NCBI GenBank assembly: GCA_948467675.1
Contig: CAOKFI010000001.1
Coordinates: 151,159 to 215,158, forward strand
Source: an uncultured Porphyromonadaceae bacterium
Lineage (GTDB): Bacteria > Bacteroidota > Bacteroidia > Bacteroidales > Muribaculaceae
DNA length: 64,000 nucleotides
Reading direction: 5' to 3'
The translations under genes were made by a program, and so were the position numbers. Shown piece by piece: positions 17,701 through 26,921 of the stretch; within the stretch, counting starts at the first letter, position 1; each line of letters starts with the position of its first letter. The notes under the pieces are model-generated. The model had not been told where the DNA came from. It saw only the letters and a list, made by a program, of their open reading frames with translations, and did no database searches.

Positions 17701-17726
17701 AAGCGACTCACATCCGTGGGTCGCTT
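17701..17726. terminator. Terminator downstream of tRNA-Cys, shared with the convergent gene
   Basis: 11-bp stem (17701-17711 with 17716-17726, one G-T pair) followed by a long T run on the plus strand. It overlaps the stop codon of the convergent gene ending at 17708. Confidence 0.85.
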
Positions 17727-18727
17727 TCATTTTTTTTCGCAAGTAAAAGCGGAAGACGGGAGAGGCGGATGCTTGTCTCCATCAGGGGAAAGTTGAGTTC
17801 GAGGATGGCGGGTTGGGTGATTGTGGCGTTGCAGTCGTGTTTTATGGGTGTGCAGAGTGCGTCGTACCATATCAGATCGAAATGATTATGGAATGCGGTC
17901 GGACGCAAGTGCCCTTTGACCATTCCTGTAGTCCATTCTTTCGGATTCACTCCAGCTCCATCGATATATATTATGTCATACATTTTGGTTTCGGAGTTCC
18001 ATATTGTCGCCAGTGTATATCGGCCTCCTATGCGGGCTTTGGTCGGGTCGTTTGTCCTGTCCAGATGATGCCATAGCCCTTCGATGCTGTCGGCCGACTG
18101 AGTGATATGCTCCACGATTGTCTTATGGATCCAGCCTGTATGCAACGGACGCGACAGCGGAATTTCCGATTCGGTTATGAACTGTGATATTATTAAGGAA
18201 TCGGTGGACATGATTCCGCACTGCCTGTTGTGCGGGGTGGGGCAAAGCAAGGATCCGGCTTCAGTGAGTCTGTTGGCTCCGGCGTATGCTCTGGCTGTAC
18301 CGTCGCGCCACTCTACAGCCATGGAATTATAGCCGATATCGAAGTTTAGCCCGGATCTAAGAACGGTTATATTCCCGACTATGTCGTTGCCGGCGGCCAT
18401 ATTGCCCATTGTGATTATGACTTCAGGAGAATCGATGCCGTCAGCATATTTGCTATAATCTATCGCGAATCGGGCATAATGGAAATTGTCGGAGTCGACA
18501 TAGTCCCACACGAGTTGCCATGAACTCACTGAGCGTCGTGATACTTTGTTGAACGGCATCGCACATCTGGCTTCTATGGCGAAAGTGGCCGGAGCGCTGT
18601 CGATCAATGCAAGATACAATCTTCCGTCAGACAGAGCCGGATTGTCATGATAGCTACGGCGTCCGTATCCGTTCAGGGCGGATAGAACGACTATGATGGC
18701 TGTCAATGTCATGGCCGTCTGTCGCAT
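17708..18727 (-). CDS. Secreted protein of unknown function
   Basis: 339 residues. Short signal peptide (MRQTAMTLTAIIVVLSALNGYG). The body is beta-rich with many Trp and aromatic residues and no recognised catalytic motif; phrases such as WQLVWDYVDSDNFHYARF suggest a jelly-roll-like carbohydrate or lectin fold, but this is only a guess. It follows the 18736-19806 gene by 8 bases, so the two form one transcription unit, probably controlled through the leader at 19950-20060. Confidence 0.7.
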   Translation of the reverse strand: MRQTAMTLTAIIVVLSALNGYGRRSYHDNPALSDGRLYLALIDSAPATFAIEARCAMPFNKVSRRSVSSWQLVWDYVDSDNFHYARFAIDYSKYADGIDSPEVIITMGNMAAGNDIVGNITVLRSGLNFDIGYNSMAVEWRDGTARAYAGANRLTEAGSLLCPTPHNRQCGIMSTDSLIISQFITESEIPLSRPLHTGWIHKTIVEHITQSADSIEGLWHHLDRTNDPTKARIGGRYTLATIWNSETKMYDIIYIDGAGVNPKEWTTGMVKGHLRPTAFHNHFDLIWYDALCTPIKHDCNATITQPAILELNFPLMETSIRLSRLPLLLAKKNESDPRM

Positions 18728-18735
18728 ATCGCAGG

Positions 18736-19806
18736 TCAGTGTCTTACTACTGCTTTCATTGTAGTATCAGGAAACCGTACGATATAGATGCCTGACGGTA
18801 GTCTGATTTCTATCCGGTCACCCTGTTTTGTCATCTGATCAAACAGCCGGATTCCGGCTATTGAGTAAATTTCGACGGATCCGTCGGCAGCACTGGTTGC
18901 GCTGAGTCCTCCCGGGATGGCTGTTACCGATGATATCGCACTGCGTGTATCGTCAGATCCTGCAGGCGCAGTGTATTGCCAGGTCTGGCTCGTCACGATA
19001 TTATTGCCCATGCGCGCCTCGATTCTGTAATCCATGTTTTTGATGCCGGTCAACGGCAACACAGCATGGTGTGTGGCATGTGGCTCAGCAGGTACCTGTA
19101 TGACGGCCGGTTCAGTGTCGTCACTATCTGTCACTACATTGTAGGACGATGCTCCGTTCAGTGTTATCCACGTAAGATACAGGTTTTGTCCGTCGGACAC
19201 CGCAGGCGAGGCCAGTTCTATGCGACATTTGTTCCAGGGCAGAGGATCGGAATACATGTTCAGCGCATGAAGGTGCAGCCTGTATGAGTCTTTTCCTGCC
19301 ACGGCGCTAAGCCGGAGCCGGCAGAGATCCGGCAGCGGTCCGTCGGTCGTTATCGATATGTCGGATGCCTGTACAGTCTTGTAGGGTACTTTTCCTGTTG
19401 TCGCAGAAGTCCCGCTGTAGAGGTTGTCATCAAAAAAGTGCCAGACGACATTATTGTTGAGATCGAGCAACTCCAGCCGTAGGCTCTGAAGCCCCTGGCC
19501 ATTGAATTTGAAAGAGAGGCCGGCATCATGCTGGCTCATCAACGACAATGTGTCAGTGATCAGATATGTCGGGTTGCTTCCGGTACATAGCGGATAGAGC
19601 TCATCCTGAAATCCGGCGTAATCTGTTTTTGTAAGGCATCGGCCATCATAGTAATAGAACTCGAAGACTGTTGATGCCTGCTCGTCAATATCCAGATCTA
19701 TTATTCCGACAGCAGCCGATACCGGAACGATGTTGCATATAGCTATCAAGACCGATATCAGGAGTCTGTATGTCGTTTGTGTATCTGTAGAAAAAGTCAC
19801 TCTCAT
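18736..19806 (-). CDS. Secreted protein with fibronectin-like region and T9SS-like C-terminal domain
   Basis: 356 residues. Signal peptide ending about VSAAVG. A middle segment (YLTWITLNGASSYNVV to QTWQYTAP) reads like a fibronectin type III repeat. The last 60 residues (VEIYSIAGIRLFD, LPSGIYIVRF, ending VVRH) resemble the type A C-terminal sorting domain used by the type IX secretion system, which suggests surface delivery. No T9SS component was identified in this window apart from a GldB-like lipoprotein. Function otherwise unknown; first gene of a two-gene unit. Confidence 0.7.
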   Translation of the reverse strand: MRVTFSTDTQTTYRLLISVLIAICNIVPVSAAVGIIDLDIDEQASTVFEFYYYDGRCLTKTDYAGFQDELYPLCTGSNPTYLITDTLSLMSQHDAGLSFKFNGQGLQSLRLELLDLNNNVVWHFFDDNLYSGTSATTGKVPYKTVQASDISITTDGPLPDLCRLRLSAVAGKDSYRLHLHALNMYSDPLPWNKCRIELASPAVSDGQNLYLTWITLNGASSYNVVTDSDDTEPAVIQVPAEPHATHHAVLPLTGIKNMDYRIEARMGNNIVTSQTWQYTAPAGSDDTRSAISSVTAIPGGLSATSAADGSVEIYSIAGIRLFDQMTKQGDRIEIRLPSGIYIVRFPDTTMKAVVRH

Positions 19807-19950
19807 GGCAATAGACGGTGTGATAAATTATTAATTTATCCAAATATATGTATATGGAGCGGCTATTGCCAAAAAAATGGTGTTGATTTAGTATTTATTA
19901 ACCATTGTCGATATTTCTATGAATCGTTACTATGATATTGTATGATGAAA

Positions 19951-19973
19951 AGGCCTGATCCGAGCTGTGGCCT
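19951..19973. terminator. Hairpin terminator in the leader of the 19806 gene
   Basis: AGGCC (19951-19955) and GGCCT (19969-19973) flanked by A and T runs on both sides, so it can stop transcripts of either direction. On the minus strand it sits about 145 bases before the ATG at 19806 and downstream of the -7 box at 20053-20060, as an attenuator would. Confidence 0.55.
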
Positions 19974-20046
19974 CTTTTTCTCACGATACCGACATCAGCC
20001 GCAGGTTGCGGTATCGGCTGACGGGCGTCGTCCCTTGATCAGGGAT
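19951..20046 (-). ncRNA. Candidate structured leader RNA (attenuator) or small RNA
   Basis: Minus-strand transcript expected from the -7 box at 20053-20060. It can form CCCT-TGATC-AGGG near its 5' end, an inner CCGCA-ACC-TGCGG hairpin nested within CGATACCG/CGGTATCG, and finally the terminator at 19951-19973. The sequence CCTGATC (plus-strand 20037-20043) is complementary to GATCAGG in the terminator region (19954-19960), so an alternative pairing could break the terminator. I recognise no known RNA family. Confidence 0.4.
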
Positions 20047-20052
20047 ACGATG

Positions 20053-20060
20053 CAAAGTTA
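20053..20060 (-). promoter_or_regulatory. Putative -7 promoter element for the leader and the 19806-17708 unit
   Basis: TAACTTTG on the minus strand, matching TAnnTTTG. No -33 box at standard spacing. Confidence 0.45.
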
Positions 20061-20157
20061 CGGTGCGGAATAGGGGGTGGACTGCGATTTTTCCGAAATG
20101 CGGATGTTAAAATGTGTGAAGAAGCATGGGGTGCATAATGGGTGTATGCGTAAACAG

Positions 20158-20186
20158 ATGGCGCTCATGCTATTGATGAGCGCCAT
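20158..20186. terminator. Hairpin downstream of dnaA
   Basis: Perfect 11-bp stem (20158-20168 with 20176-20186), 7-base loop, 16 bases beyond the dnaA stop. No strong T run follows on the minus strand, so termination is likely but not certain. Confidence 0.55.
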
Positions 20187-20201
20187 AATGTATCTTGTTT
20201 G

Positions 20202-21596
20202 TCATGAGTGGAGTGCTGTCTCTATCGCGGCAATGTCGGCTTGCAGTTTGCTTTCATGCGCCAGACGGCCTTCGATGTTCTTGCATGCGTGGATCACTGT
20301 CGCGTGTGTACGCGAGATCCTCGTTCCGATAGCTGTAGTGGGCATCTTGGCATGCTTCTTAGCCAGATACATCACCATTTGTCGGGCATCGCTAATCTCG
20401 CGTTTGCGGGACTTGGTAAACAGTTGATCCGGTTCGATCTCGTAGAAAGTGCTTACCGCCTGTGCTATCATCTCAAAGTTGATCTGACGCCGGGATATTC
20501 TGACGGCATTCGCTATGACATTGCGAGCCAAGTCCATGGTAACATCCTGACCGAGTACTGTAGCGTGTGCCATAAGCGATACCACAATGCCTTCGAGCTC
20601 GCGGATGCTGTCGGTTACATTCTGTGCTATATAGTCAAGAATATCGTCGGGAATCGACAAACCGTCCTGCTGTGCTTTTTGTGTCAGAACTTCCTTACGC
20701 AGCGAATAGTCGGGACGTTCAAGTTCGGCGGTCATTCCCCATTTGAAGCGAGACAGCAGACGGGCTTCCAGTCCTTCCATCTGAGATGGTGCGCAGTCAC
20801 TCGACAATATGATTTGCTTAGAGTTCTGCTGAAGGTGGTTGAATATATGGAAGAATGCGTTTTGGGTGCCAGGCTTTTTACCGATCAGATCCTGAATATC
20901 GTCGATTATAAGAGCGTCGATACTCTGGTAAAAACTTATAAATTCATTTATGCGGCTCGGGGTGGCGCTTACAGCAGCCGTATACTGGCTTTCGAAAAGA
21001 CGTGCTGTGACATACAATACGCGAGCCTGAGGATCTGTTTCTTTCAGACGTATGCCTATGGCTTGTATGAGATGTGTTTTACCGACGCCAGTAGGCCCGA
21101 ATATGAAAAGCGGGTTGAATGTCTTGCATTTCGGATTTTTGCCAATGGCCTCACCAATGGAGCGGGCGATTTTATTGGACATGCTGCCGCAGTAATTCTC
21201 GAATGTATACCGCGGATTGAGCTGGGAGTCGATCTGCGGTTGTACCTGAGGCTGGAATGGATTTGCAGATATGCCGGTGCGTCTACTCACTGCCGCACTC
21301 GGATTGGAACTGCTCATTGATACAGCCGATGACGGTTCGTTTCCTACCTGATTGAACTGGTAGAACAACTTTACCTGATCGCCGTATACACGACGCAGTG
21401 TAGAGCCGATGAGCTTGATATAGCGCTCCTCTAACTGCTCTACGAAGAATGGCGACGGTACACCGACTGTCAATCTGTTATGCTCGAAGCCTAACGAAAC
21501 GACAGGTTTGAACCATGCGTCAAATTGCTCTGCAGGAATATTGTCGCGGAATATTTGCTGACAACGCTCCCACAATTGCCTGTGAGTAGATTCCAT
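20202..21596 (-). CDS. dnaA: Chromosomal replication initiator protein DnaA
   Basis: 464 residues with all four domains: N-terminal helicase-interaction domain (ERCQQIFRDNIPAEQFDAWF), a Ser/Gln/Pro-rich linker (about 85-125), the AAA+ domain with Walker A FGPTGVGKTHL and Walker B LIIDDIQDL, and the C-terminal DNA-binding domain with RISRTHATVIHACKNI. It opens the origin. The adjacent non-coding stretches hold no cluster of TTATCCACA-like boxes, so I do not call an origin here. Confidence 0.97.
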   Translation of the reverse strand: MESTHRQLWERCQQIFRDNIPAEQFDAWFKPVVSLGFEHNRLTVGVPSPFFVEQLEERYIKLIGSTLRRVYGDQVKLFYQFNQVGNEPSSAVSMSSSNPSAAVSRRTGISANPFQPQVQPQIDSQLNPRYTFENYCGSMSNKIARSIGEAIGKNPKCKTFNPLFIFGPTGVGKTHLIQAIGIRLKETDPQARVLYVTARLFESQYTAAVSATPSRINEFISFYQSIDALIIDDIQDLIGKKPGTQNAFFHIFNHLQQNSKQIILSSDCAPSQMEGLEARLLSRFKWGMTAELERPDYSLRKEVLTQKAQQDGLSIPDDILDYIAQNVTDSIRELEGIVVSLMAHATVLGQDVTMDLARNVIANAVRISRRQINFEMIAQAVSTFYEIEPDQLFTKSRKREISDARQMVMYLAKKHAKMPTTAIGTRISRTHATVIHACKNIEGRLAHESKLQADIAAIETALHS

Positions 21597-21829
21597 TGGT
21601 GATTGATTACTTGGGCGTTTTCATCACAAAATTCTCCAAAAAATTCTACAAAAACAACCCTTAAAATATTTGGAAATTAAGAAACGGATACAACTATACT
21701 GAATTACAGTGCTTTATAAATATTGTCTCCGGCTTATGCCGGTTTGTTGTATATGTGGGTTGTAATCAGCTTATTATGTTTCTTAAAATCGTGGAACATT
21801 GAATCGGATTATATCCGATATGAATAATG
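21597..21829. other. Upstream region of dnaA
   Basis: About 230 bases, AT-rich, without an open frame and without a clear TAnnTTTG box on the minus strand. No DnaA-box cluster seen. Confidence 0.5.
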
Positions 21830-21863
21830 AAATGGCGGAAACCTCACGGGTTTACCGCCATTT
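21830..21863. terminator. Second hairpin downstream of the MlaD-like gene
   Basis: Arms 21830-21843 and 21849-21863 pair with one bulged base. It follows another hairpin at 21884-21912, giving two hairpins in tandem. Confidence 0.65.
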
Positions 21864-21883
21864 TGGATGTTCCACTATGTTGC

Positions 21884-21912
21884 GTCTTATTTAGACTCTA
21901 TCTAAATAAGAC
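21884..21912. terminator. First hairpin downstream of the MlaD-like gene
   Basis: Perfect 12-bp stem (21884-21895 with 21901-21912), 5-base loop, nine bases past the gene's stop. Confidence 0.6.
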
Positions 21913-21921
21913 AATGGGGGC

Positions 21922-22824
21922 TTACAGCAGCTTTATGCTGATATATCGTTTGGGGTTCTTTTTGACATCTATAAGCAGTGAGTCAAGGCTTCCGACCGTA
22001 CTGTTAAGGTTGTTGTACAGTTCAGGATCGTTCAAAAGCAATCCAAGCGACGAATCTTTGCTCTGCATGGCATCGAGTATCTGGCGCAATGACAATGTGG
22101 CTACATATACGTTCTGCATGGTTGAGTCGAGCGGCATTTCACGCAACTCAGCGGAAATGACTTTAAGATCGGAAGATATGCTGTCGAGATTTCCAGCTAT
22201 GTTTTTCGCATCGGCCATAACGGCAGGCATCGATGTCGTGGCTTTTGACAGATTTGCGGTCATTGCCTCAAGATTGGCTGTGATATTGTCTAAGCGACGA
22301 ATGGATCCAGTCAGAGCCGGGTCAGCTACCAAGGCAGTAACCGATGTCAGCAATGAGTCGATCTTCGGAACCAGCGATGTTACCGCGGGAAGTACGTCGT
22401 TAGCTACATTATCCATCATTCCTGTAGCGATCTCTCCAGAGAGTTTGTCGCCGACATTATGATAATCCGGAGCTGTATCAGGCAAATCAAGCGATATCGA
22501 TGCTGTTCCGAGCAGATCGGTTACGAGTATAGCTTTAGTGCCTTTTGGTATGCGCAGAGCCTTGTCGAGGCTGATCTCGACTTTCACATGACCGGGGTTG
22601 TCATATTCATATTCCATCTCACGGACAAGTCCGACTTTATAGCCGTTGGCTGTGACCGGTGCCGATATGGTAAGACCATTTACATTCGTATATGAGACGT
22701 AATAGTAATTGGCCGCTTTAAATACGTTTATGCCTTTCAGGTAGTCAATCCCGAAAAACAGGATGAGCAGTGCCAGTATAACGCACAGGCCTATGGTCAA
22801 TTCTTTTGTGAATAGTTTCTTCAT
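21922..22824 (-). CDS. MlaD/MCE family protein
   Basis: 300 residues. One N-terminal transmembrane anchor (LTIGLCVILALLILFFGIDYL), an MCE domain (about 40-120, YYVSYTNVNGLTISAPVTANG and the DLLGTASISL segment), and a long helical tail typical of periplasmic MCE proteins. Such proteins form rings that carry lipids between the membranes together with an ABC permease (MlaE/MlaF), neither of which is in the window. It follows the amidase by 34 bases on the same strand. Confidence 0.87.
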   Translation of the reverse strand: MKKLFTKELTIGLCVILALLILFFGIDYLKGINVFKAANYYYVSYTNVNGLTISAPVTANGYKVGLVREMEYEYDNPGHVKVEISLDKALRIPKGTKAILVTDLLGTASISLDLPDTAPDYHNVGDKLSGEIATGMMDNVANDVLPAVTSLVPKIDSLLTSVTALVADPALTGSIRRLDNITANLEAMTANLSKATTSMPAVMADAKNIAGNLDSISSDLKVISAELREMPLDSTMQNVYVATLSLRQILDAMQSKDSSLGLLLNDPELYNNLNSTVGSLDSLLIDVKKNPKRYISIKLL

Positions 22825-22858
22825 CGTTTTTTATGATGTGCTATTTGTTATTATCATT

Positions 22859-23944
22859 CTAATATACGCGACTATTGCCGGCCCATTTGATGACAAATGC
22901 TTTGGGAAATGTTTTACGCAACTTTCGCAATTGTCTGTCGGCTTCGGCCATTGAATCGTAATTGCCTACGGTATATTTATACAATCCGTTTTCTTCGTAT
23001 TGTTCGATACCTTTTACGCCTTTAAATTCAGAAGAGCCGATTCTGACCGGTCTGTCGGCAGCCAATATCTGGATACGGTATACGATTTTTCCGGAGCTGT
23101 CGGTCTGTTCCTGTTTCTTGTCTGAAGCAGCGGTCTGCGTTGCTTCATCGGAATGGAGCGTTTTGCGCCCTGATCTATATGCATTTACCGCGTTTACTAT
23201 GGCGTCGGCCATTTTCCGCTGTCCGGCTGCCGATGATATATATTTCTCAGATTGCGGATTACATATAAAATCAAGTTCAATTAGGATTGCCGGCATGCTG
23301 GTTGCCATCAATACCCAGAATCCGGCCTGCCGTACACCTTTGTCCTTGCGTCCAGCAGTGGATACAAGTTCGTCCTGAACTGTCTGGGCAAACTGGATGC
23401 TTCTGTCGAGATGGCGATTCTGGTTGAGTTCGAATATAATGTATGATTCGGCCGAGTTCGGATCGAAACCGCTGTATGTCGTAGAATAATCAGGTTCGAG
23501 AACCATGACTGCATTCTCGCGTTTGGCAACTTCAAGATTTTCGGCAGTCCGGTGTAACCCGAGTGTGTAGACCGATGCTCCGGCTATGGTAGTACGGTTT
23601 TTTGCTCTTCGGTCAACTGAGTTTACATGAATGGATATGAACAGGTCGCCATGAGCCCGATTGGCTACATTGGCTCTCTCTTGAAGCGACAGGAATGTAT
23701 CGTCATCACGAGTCATTACCACCTTTATGCTATCTTGTTGTCTGAGGGATCCGGCTACAAGTCTTGCGACTTCAAGATTGATCGATTTCTCATTTGATGT
23801 CTTGCCCACGGCTCCGTAGTCCTTGCCTCCGTGTCCGGGATCCAGTACCACAATGAAGTCAGACGCCGTGTCGGCAGCCATGCGTGTGACTGCGTCCGAC
23901 AGCGTTAGAATGATGGATATTAATATTAAAATCGGGATCCTCAT
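22859..23944 (-). CDS. N-acetylmuramoyl-L-alanine amidase with SPOR domain
   Basis: 361 residues. Signal peptide; Amidase_3 domain with zinc ligands in VVLDPGHGGKDYG, the Glu in NLEVARL and the His in SIHVNS, then a catalytic Glu in ILIELDF; a linker; and a C-terminal SPOR domain (YRIQILAADRPV to FVIKWAG) that binds denuded glycan strands at the septum. Role: cutting peptide stems from glycan during division. A minus-strand -7 box TAAATTTG lies at 23962-23969. Confidence 0.93.
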   Translation of the reverse strand: MRIPILILISIILTLSDAVTRMAADTASDFIVVLDPGHGGKDYGAVGKTSNEKSINLEVARLVAGSLRQQDSIKVVMTRDDDTFLSLQERANVANRAHGDLFISIHVNSVDRRAKNRTTIAGASVYTLGLHRTAENLEVAKRENAVMVLEPDYSTTYSGFDPNSAESYIIFELNQNRHLDRSIQFAQTVQDELVSTAGRKDKGVRQAGFWVLMATSMPAILIELDFICNPQSEKYISSAAGQRKMADAIVNAVNAYRSGRKTLHSDEATQTAASDKKQEQTDSSGKIVYRIQILAADRPVRIGSSEFKGVKGIEQYEENGLYKYTVGNYDSMAEADRQLRKLRKTFPKAFVIKWAGNSRVY

Positions 23945-23961
23945 TATGATAAAAATCAGTG

Positions 23962-23969
23962 CAAATTTA
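23962..23969 (-). promoter_or_regulatory. Putative -7 promoter element of the amidase-MlaD pair
   Basis: TAAATTTG on the minus strand, 17 bases before the ATG at 23944. No -33 box at standard spacing, so tentative. Confidence 0.4.
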
Positions 23970-24046
23970 AGACAATTATCCGTGCCGATGACATTTTTTC
24001 TACTTAATTACGTTATAAAGGTACTAACTTGCCAATAAATCATGCT

Positions 24047-25066
24047 ATGGCTATACTCCGTAAAAGCTCGTTTCTGGATTATATCATGTTTGTGTTGAGC
24101 TGTGTCTCGATTGTATCGCTGACAAGCTGTGGAACGCGGACTGAAGAAGCCCGTCCGGCTGAAAGTATGAAGGTTATCCGTATGGATAAAGCTGTTGCGC
24201 AATACCGGATGCGGGATACTGTTTTCCGGGATTCGGTAAGGTCGGTATATGCAAAGCCTCTGGCATTTCTTTTTTCTGTAACCGGCAGGGGAGAGGTATC
24301 CGACAGCAGCCTTTATGAATACTCATGTTCCAGGCCGGTGGATGTGTTCACACATCTTGTTGACAGTCTGCTTCCGGATATCGGTGCTGTAGAACCGGTG
24401 TTGGGTGAAGTCAATGCCAGAATAAGACGCTTGCTTCCAAAAGCCGGAATTGGGGCTTTGTATGCTATTGTTTCGCCTTACAATCAGTCGATATTTACTA
24501 CCGATTCCATTATGCTGATCGGGCTTAATCATTATTTAGGCGCTGATTTCGAGGGATATAAGTATTTTGAGACTTATCAACGTGTTAATAAACGTATTGA
24601 TCAGCTCCAATATGATGTTGCGGAGGCTGCAGTGGGCAGTGCATATCCGATGTCGACTGATGCAGATGCGACAGTGTTAAGCCATCTGCTATATCAGGGA
24701 GCGCTTATAGAAGCGAAGATGCAATTGGTTCCTGACGCTGATCTGGCGGATGCTCTGGGATATACTGCAGAGCAACTCGAATGGATGGATGCAAATGAGG
24801 CTCAAGCCTGGGATGCGCTTATAACGCGTAATCTTCTATACAGTCAGTCGGTGACGGATGCCGGTCGTTTGATCCTGCCATCGCCGTCGACAACGATATT
24901 GCATCCCGATTCACCCGGACGTGCCGGCAGATATATAGGCTACCGTATAGTGCAGGCCTATCTTGACGCTAATCCGGATGCTGCATTGTCGGATCTGTTG
25001 TCGCCGTCGTTCTATGCCGGACAGCAAACATTGCTGAACGCCCGATATACGCCAGCAGTCAAGTAA
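24047..25066 (+). CDS. GldB-like lipoprotein
   Basis: 339 residues from the ATG at 24047; the frame opens earlier at a TTG (24029) but the ATG precedes a clean lipoprotein signal ending in the lipobox SLTSCG. The body resembles GldB: IMLIGLNHYLGADFEGYKYFETYQ, then a helical region with LLYQGALIEAKMQ. GldB is a lipoprotein needed for gliding in Flavobacterium, yet homologs also occur in non-gliding Bacteroidales, so a gliding role should not be assumed. Ends at a strong bidirectional terminator. Confidence 0.8.
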   Translation: MAILRKSSFLDYIMFVLSCVSIVSLTSCGTRTEEARPAESMKVIRMDKAVAQYRMRDTVFRDSVRSVYAKPLAFLFSVTGRGEVSDSSLYEYSCSRPVDVFTHLVDSLLPDIGAVEPVLGEVNARIRRLLPKAGIGALYAIVSPYNQSIFTTDSIMLIGLNHYLGADFEGYKYFETYQRVNKRIDQLQYDVAEAAVGSAYPMSTDADATVLSHLLYQGALIEAKMQLVPDADLADALGYTAEQLEWMDANEAQAWDALITRNLLYSQSVTDAGRLILPSPSTTILHPDSPGRAGRYIGYRIVQAYLDANPDAALSDLLSPSFYAGQQTLLNARYTPAVK

Positions 25067-25081
25067 TAAATGGATCTATAT

Positions 25082-25125
25082 AAAAAAGAAAGCACGAAGC
25101 CTGAAGGCTTCGTGCTTTCTTTTTT
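25082..25125. terminator. Bidirectional terminator between the GldB-like gene and pfp
   Basis: Perfect 20-bp stem (25082-25101 with 25106-25125) with a 4-base loop and A/T tracts at both ends, serving two convergent genes. Confidence 0.95.
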
Positions 25126-25152
25126 ATCGGTTTATGCCAGATTGGCAGGCAT

Positions 25153-26802
25153 TTATTTGCCTGCGTGTTCGTAGCGCAGTGTCATTGTGGGCTGGTCGCA
25201 TACTTCTGCCGGTCCGAAATATTGGATTGGGCCGGGATACATATATGATGTCTCGATGGCCCATTTGTCACGTTTCGATGCGAACTTCAGGAACGGAGCG
25301 TCGTCAAGACGAACCAGAGCTTTCTGTATAACCGGCTTCATGGCTCCGTGGCGGCGTTCCATGTTCATCATCATGGTGATGGGTATACCGCCGGCGATCC
25401 ACTGTACGGAAGGCTTGGTAAGATTGCGGACAGATGACATATAGCCTGTGACACCGGCATTGATCAAGCATGCTGCATTGTAGCCAAGCGCATAGCAGTA
25501 GTCGGCATCAAAGTTGGATGGATCCGCGCAACGACCTTCATATCCGAAGAAATGATAGAGCGCCGAGAACTTGCCATTGAATTTGCCTTCGGCTTTGCGC
25601 TGAGCCAGACAGCGACCCACCATCTCGCCGAGGAGTTTCTCTGTCTCGATGAGCGATACCTGAACATTGCCATGAGGATCGCGGTCGAGGCTGAGCTGAC
25701 GGGCCACGCCTTCGGGAAGCGATGCATAGATGGCTGCGTTTTCGTTGGAAAGATGATCAATTATATACTGACGCTGTTTTGCAGCCTCGATGGTGGCGAA
25801 TTCAGCCGCATTGGCAGCGAGGAGGTCATTGAGTTCGGCTATGAGCGCTTTCATGGCGGGGATGAATTCAATCAAACCTTCAGGGATGAGAACGGTGCCG
25901 AAGTTCATGCCTTTTTCGGCACGCGCAGCCACGATGTCGGCTATCTGGTTGACAACATCGTCAAGTGTCATGTTTTTGGCTTCGACTTCTTCCGAAACGA
26001 TACAGTGGTTGGGCTGTGTCTGGAGGGCGCATTCCAATGCTATGTGACTTGCCGAACGTCCCATCAGTTTTATGAAGTGCCAGTACTTTTTGGCAGAGTT
26101 GCAGTCGCGCTGGATGTTGCCGATCACTTCGGAATATACTTTTGTGGCGGTGTCGAAACCGAATGAAGTCTCGATCATCTCGTTTTTGAGGTCGCCGTCG
26201 ATGGTTTTGGGGCATCCTATAACCTGCACTCCAGCGCCGATGTTTTTATAATATTCGGCGAGGATGGCTGCGTTGGTATTTGAATCGTCGCCACCTATGA
26301 TTACAAGTGCTTTGATATCGAGCTGCTTGAGAATCTCCAGACCTTTGTCGAACTGTTCTTTTGTTTCGAGTTTGGTGCGTCCTGATCCGATGATGTCAAA
26401 GCCGCCAGTGTTGCGGTACTCGTCGATTATCTCGGCTGTCAGTTCTACATATTGATGGTCAACGAATCCGCCGGGACCCATGAGGAAGCCATATAGACGG
26501 CTGTCACGGCTTATTTTCTTGATGCCGTCGAAGAGGCCGCAGATTACGTTGTGTCCGCCTGGAGCCTGACCGCCTGAGAGGATTACGCCGACATTAAGAG
26601 GCTTGCCGGCTGCGGGTGCCGGATTCTTTTCAAAACGGATTTCAGGAAGACCGTAAGTGTTGGGGAACAGAGCTTTGATCTCGGCTTGATCAGCCACAGA
26701 TTCCGTAGCCTTACCTTCAACTACACGTACTGCACCGGTAAGTACGATAGGCAATTTGGGCTGGTATGCCGCGCGGGCTTGCTGCAAAGCACTTTTTTTC
26801 AT
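25153..26802 (-). CDS. pfp: Diphosphate--fructose-6-phosphate 1-phosphotransferase (PPi-PFK)
   Basis: 549 residues, the long class. Motifs: [28 protein letters not shown] (the Asp pair that marks PPi in place of ATP use), [10 protein letters not shown] and [11 protein letters not shown]. It catalyses reversible phosphorylation of fructose 6-phosphate with PPi. Its own promoter (26865-26895) lies in the gap after the upstream gene. Confidence 0.95.
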   Translation of the reverse strand: MKKSALQQARAAYQPKLPIVLTGAVRVVEGKATESVADQAEIKALFPNTYGLPEIRFEKNPAPAAGKPLNVGVILSGGQAPGGHNVICGLFDGIKKISRDSRLYGFLMGPGGFVDHQYVELTAEIIDEYRNTGGFDIIGSGRTKLETKEQFDKGLEILKQLDIKALVIIGGDDSNTNAAILAEYYKNIGAGVQVIGCPKTIDGDLKNEMIETSFGFDTATKVYSEVIGNIQRDCNSAKKYWHFIKLMGRSASHIALECALQTQPNHCIVSEEVEAKNMTLDDVVNQIADIVAARAEKGMNFGTVLIPEGLIEFIPAMKALIAELNDLLAANAAEFATIEAAKQRQYIIDHLSNENAAIYASLPEGVARQLSLDRDPHGNVQVSLIETEKLLGEMVGRCLAQRKAEGKFNGKFSALYHFFGYEGRCADPSNFDADYCYALGYNAACLINAGVTGYMSSVRNLTKPSVQWIAGGIPITMMMNMERRHGAMKPVIQKALVRLDDAPFLKFASKRDKWAIETSYMYPGPIQYFGPAEVCDQPTMTLRYEHAGK

Positions 26803-26864
26803 TTGCTAAAATATTATTAGTGAGAAAGATATATACGTATGATTCAATAATTCAAAATCTTTGG

Positions 26865-26895
26865 CAAAGTTAGGTTAAAAATGGCGAAATGTCAA
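26865..26895 (-). promoter_or_regulatory. Promoter of pfp
   Basis: On the minus strand TTG (26893-26895), 20 bases, TAACTTTG (26865-26872); the ATG at 26802 lies about 63 bases on. Confidence 0.7.
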
Positions 26896-26921
26896 TAAAA
26901 AACGATTTTTGGCTTAAAAAA

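Noticed and set aside
19951..20046. 4.5S signal recognition particle RNA for the structured leader
   Set aside because: The conserved GGAAGGAAGCA-type loop of bacterial SRP RNA is absent.
20208..21320. A 370-codon open frame on the plus strand, opposite dnaA
   Set aside because: It is fully antisense to a clear dnaA with all functional motifs; its translation is rich in Cys, Tyr and Arg without domain character, typical of a shadow frame.
19810..21830. Replication origin around dnaA
   Set aside because: One TTATCCAAA-like site at about 19837 and AT-rich sequence, but no cluster of DnaA boxes; in Bacteroidales the origin need not be next to dnaA.
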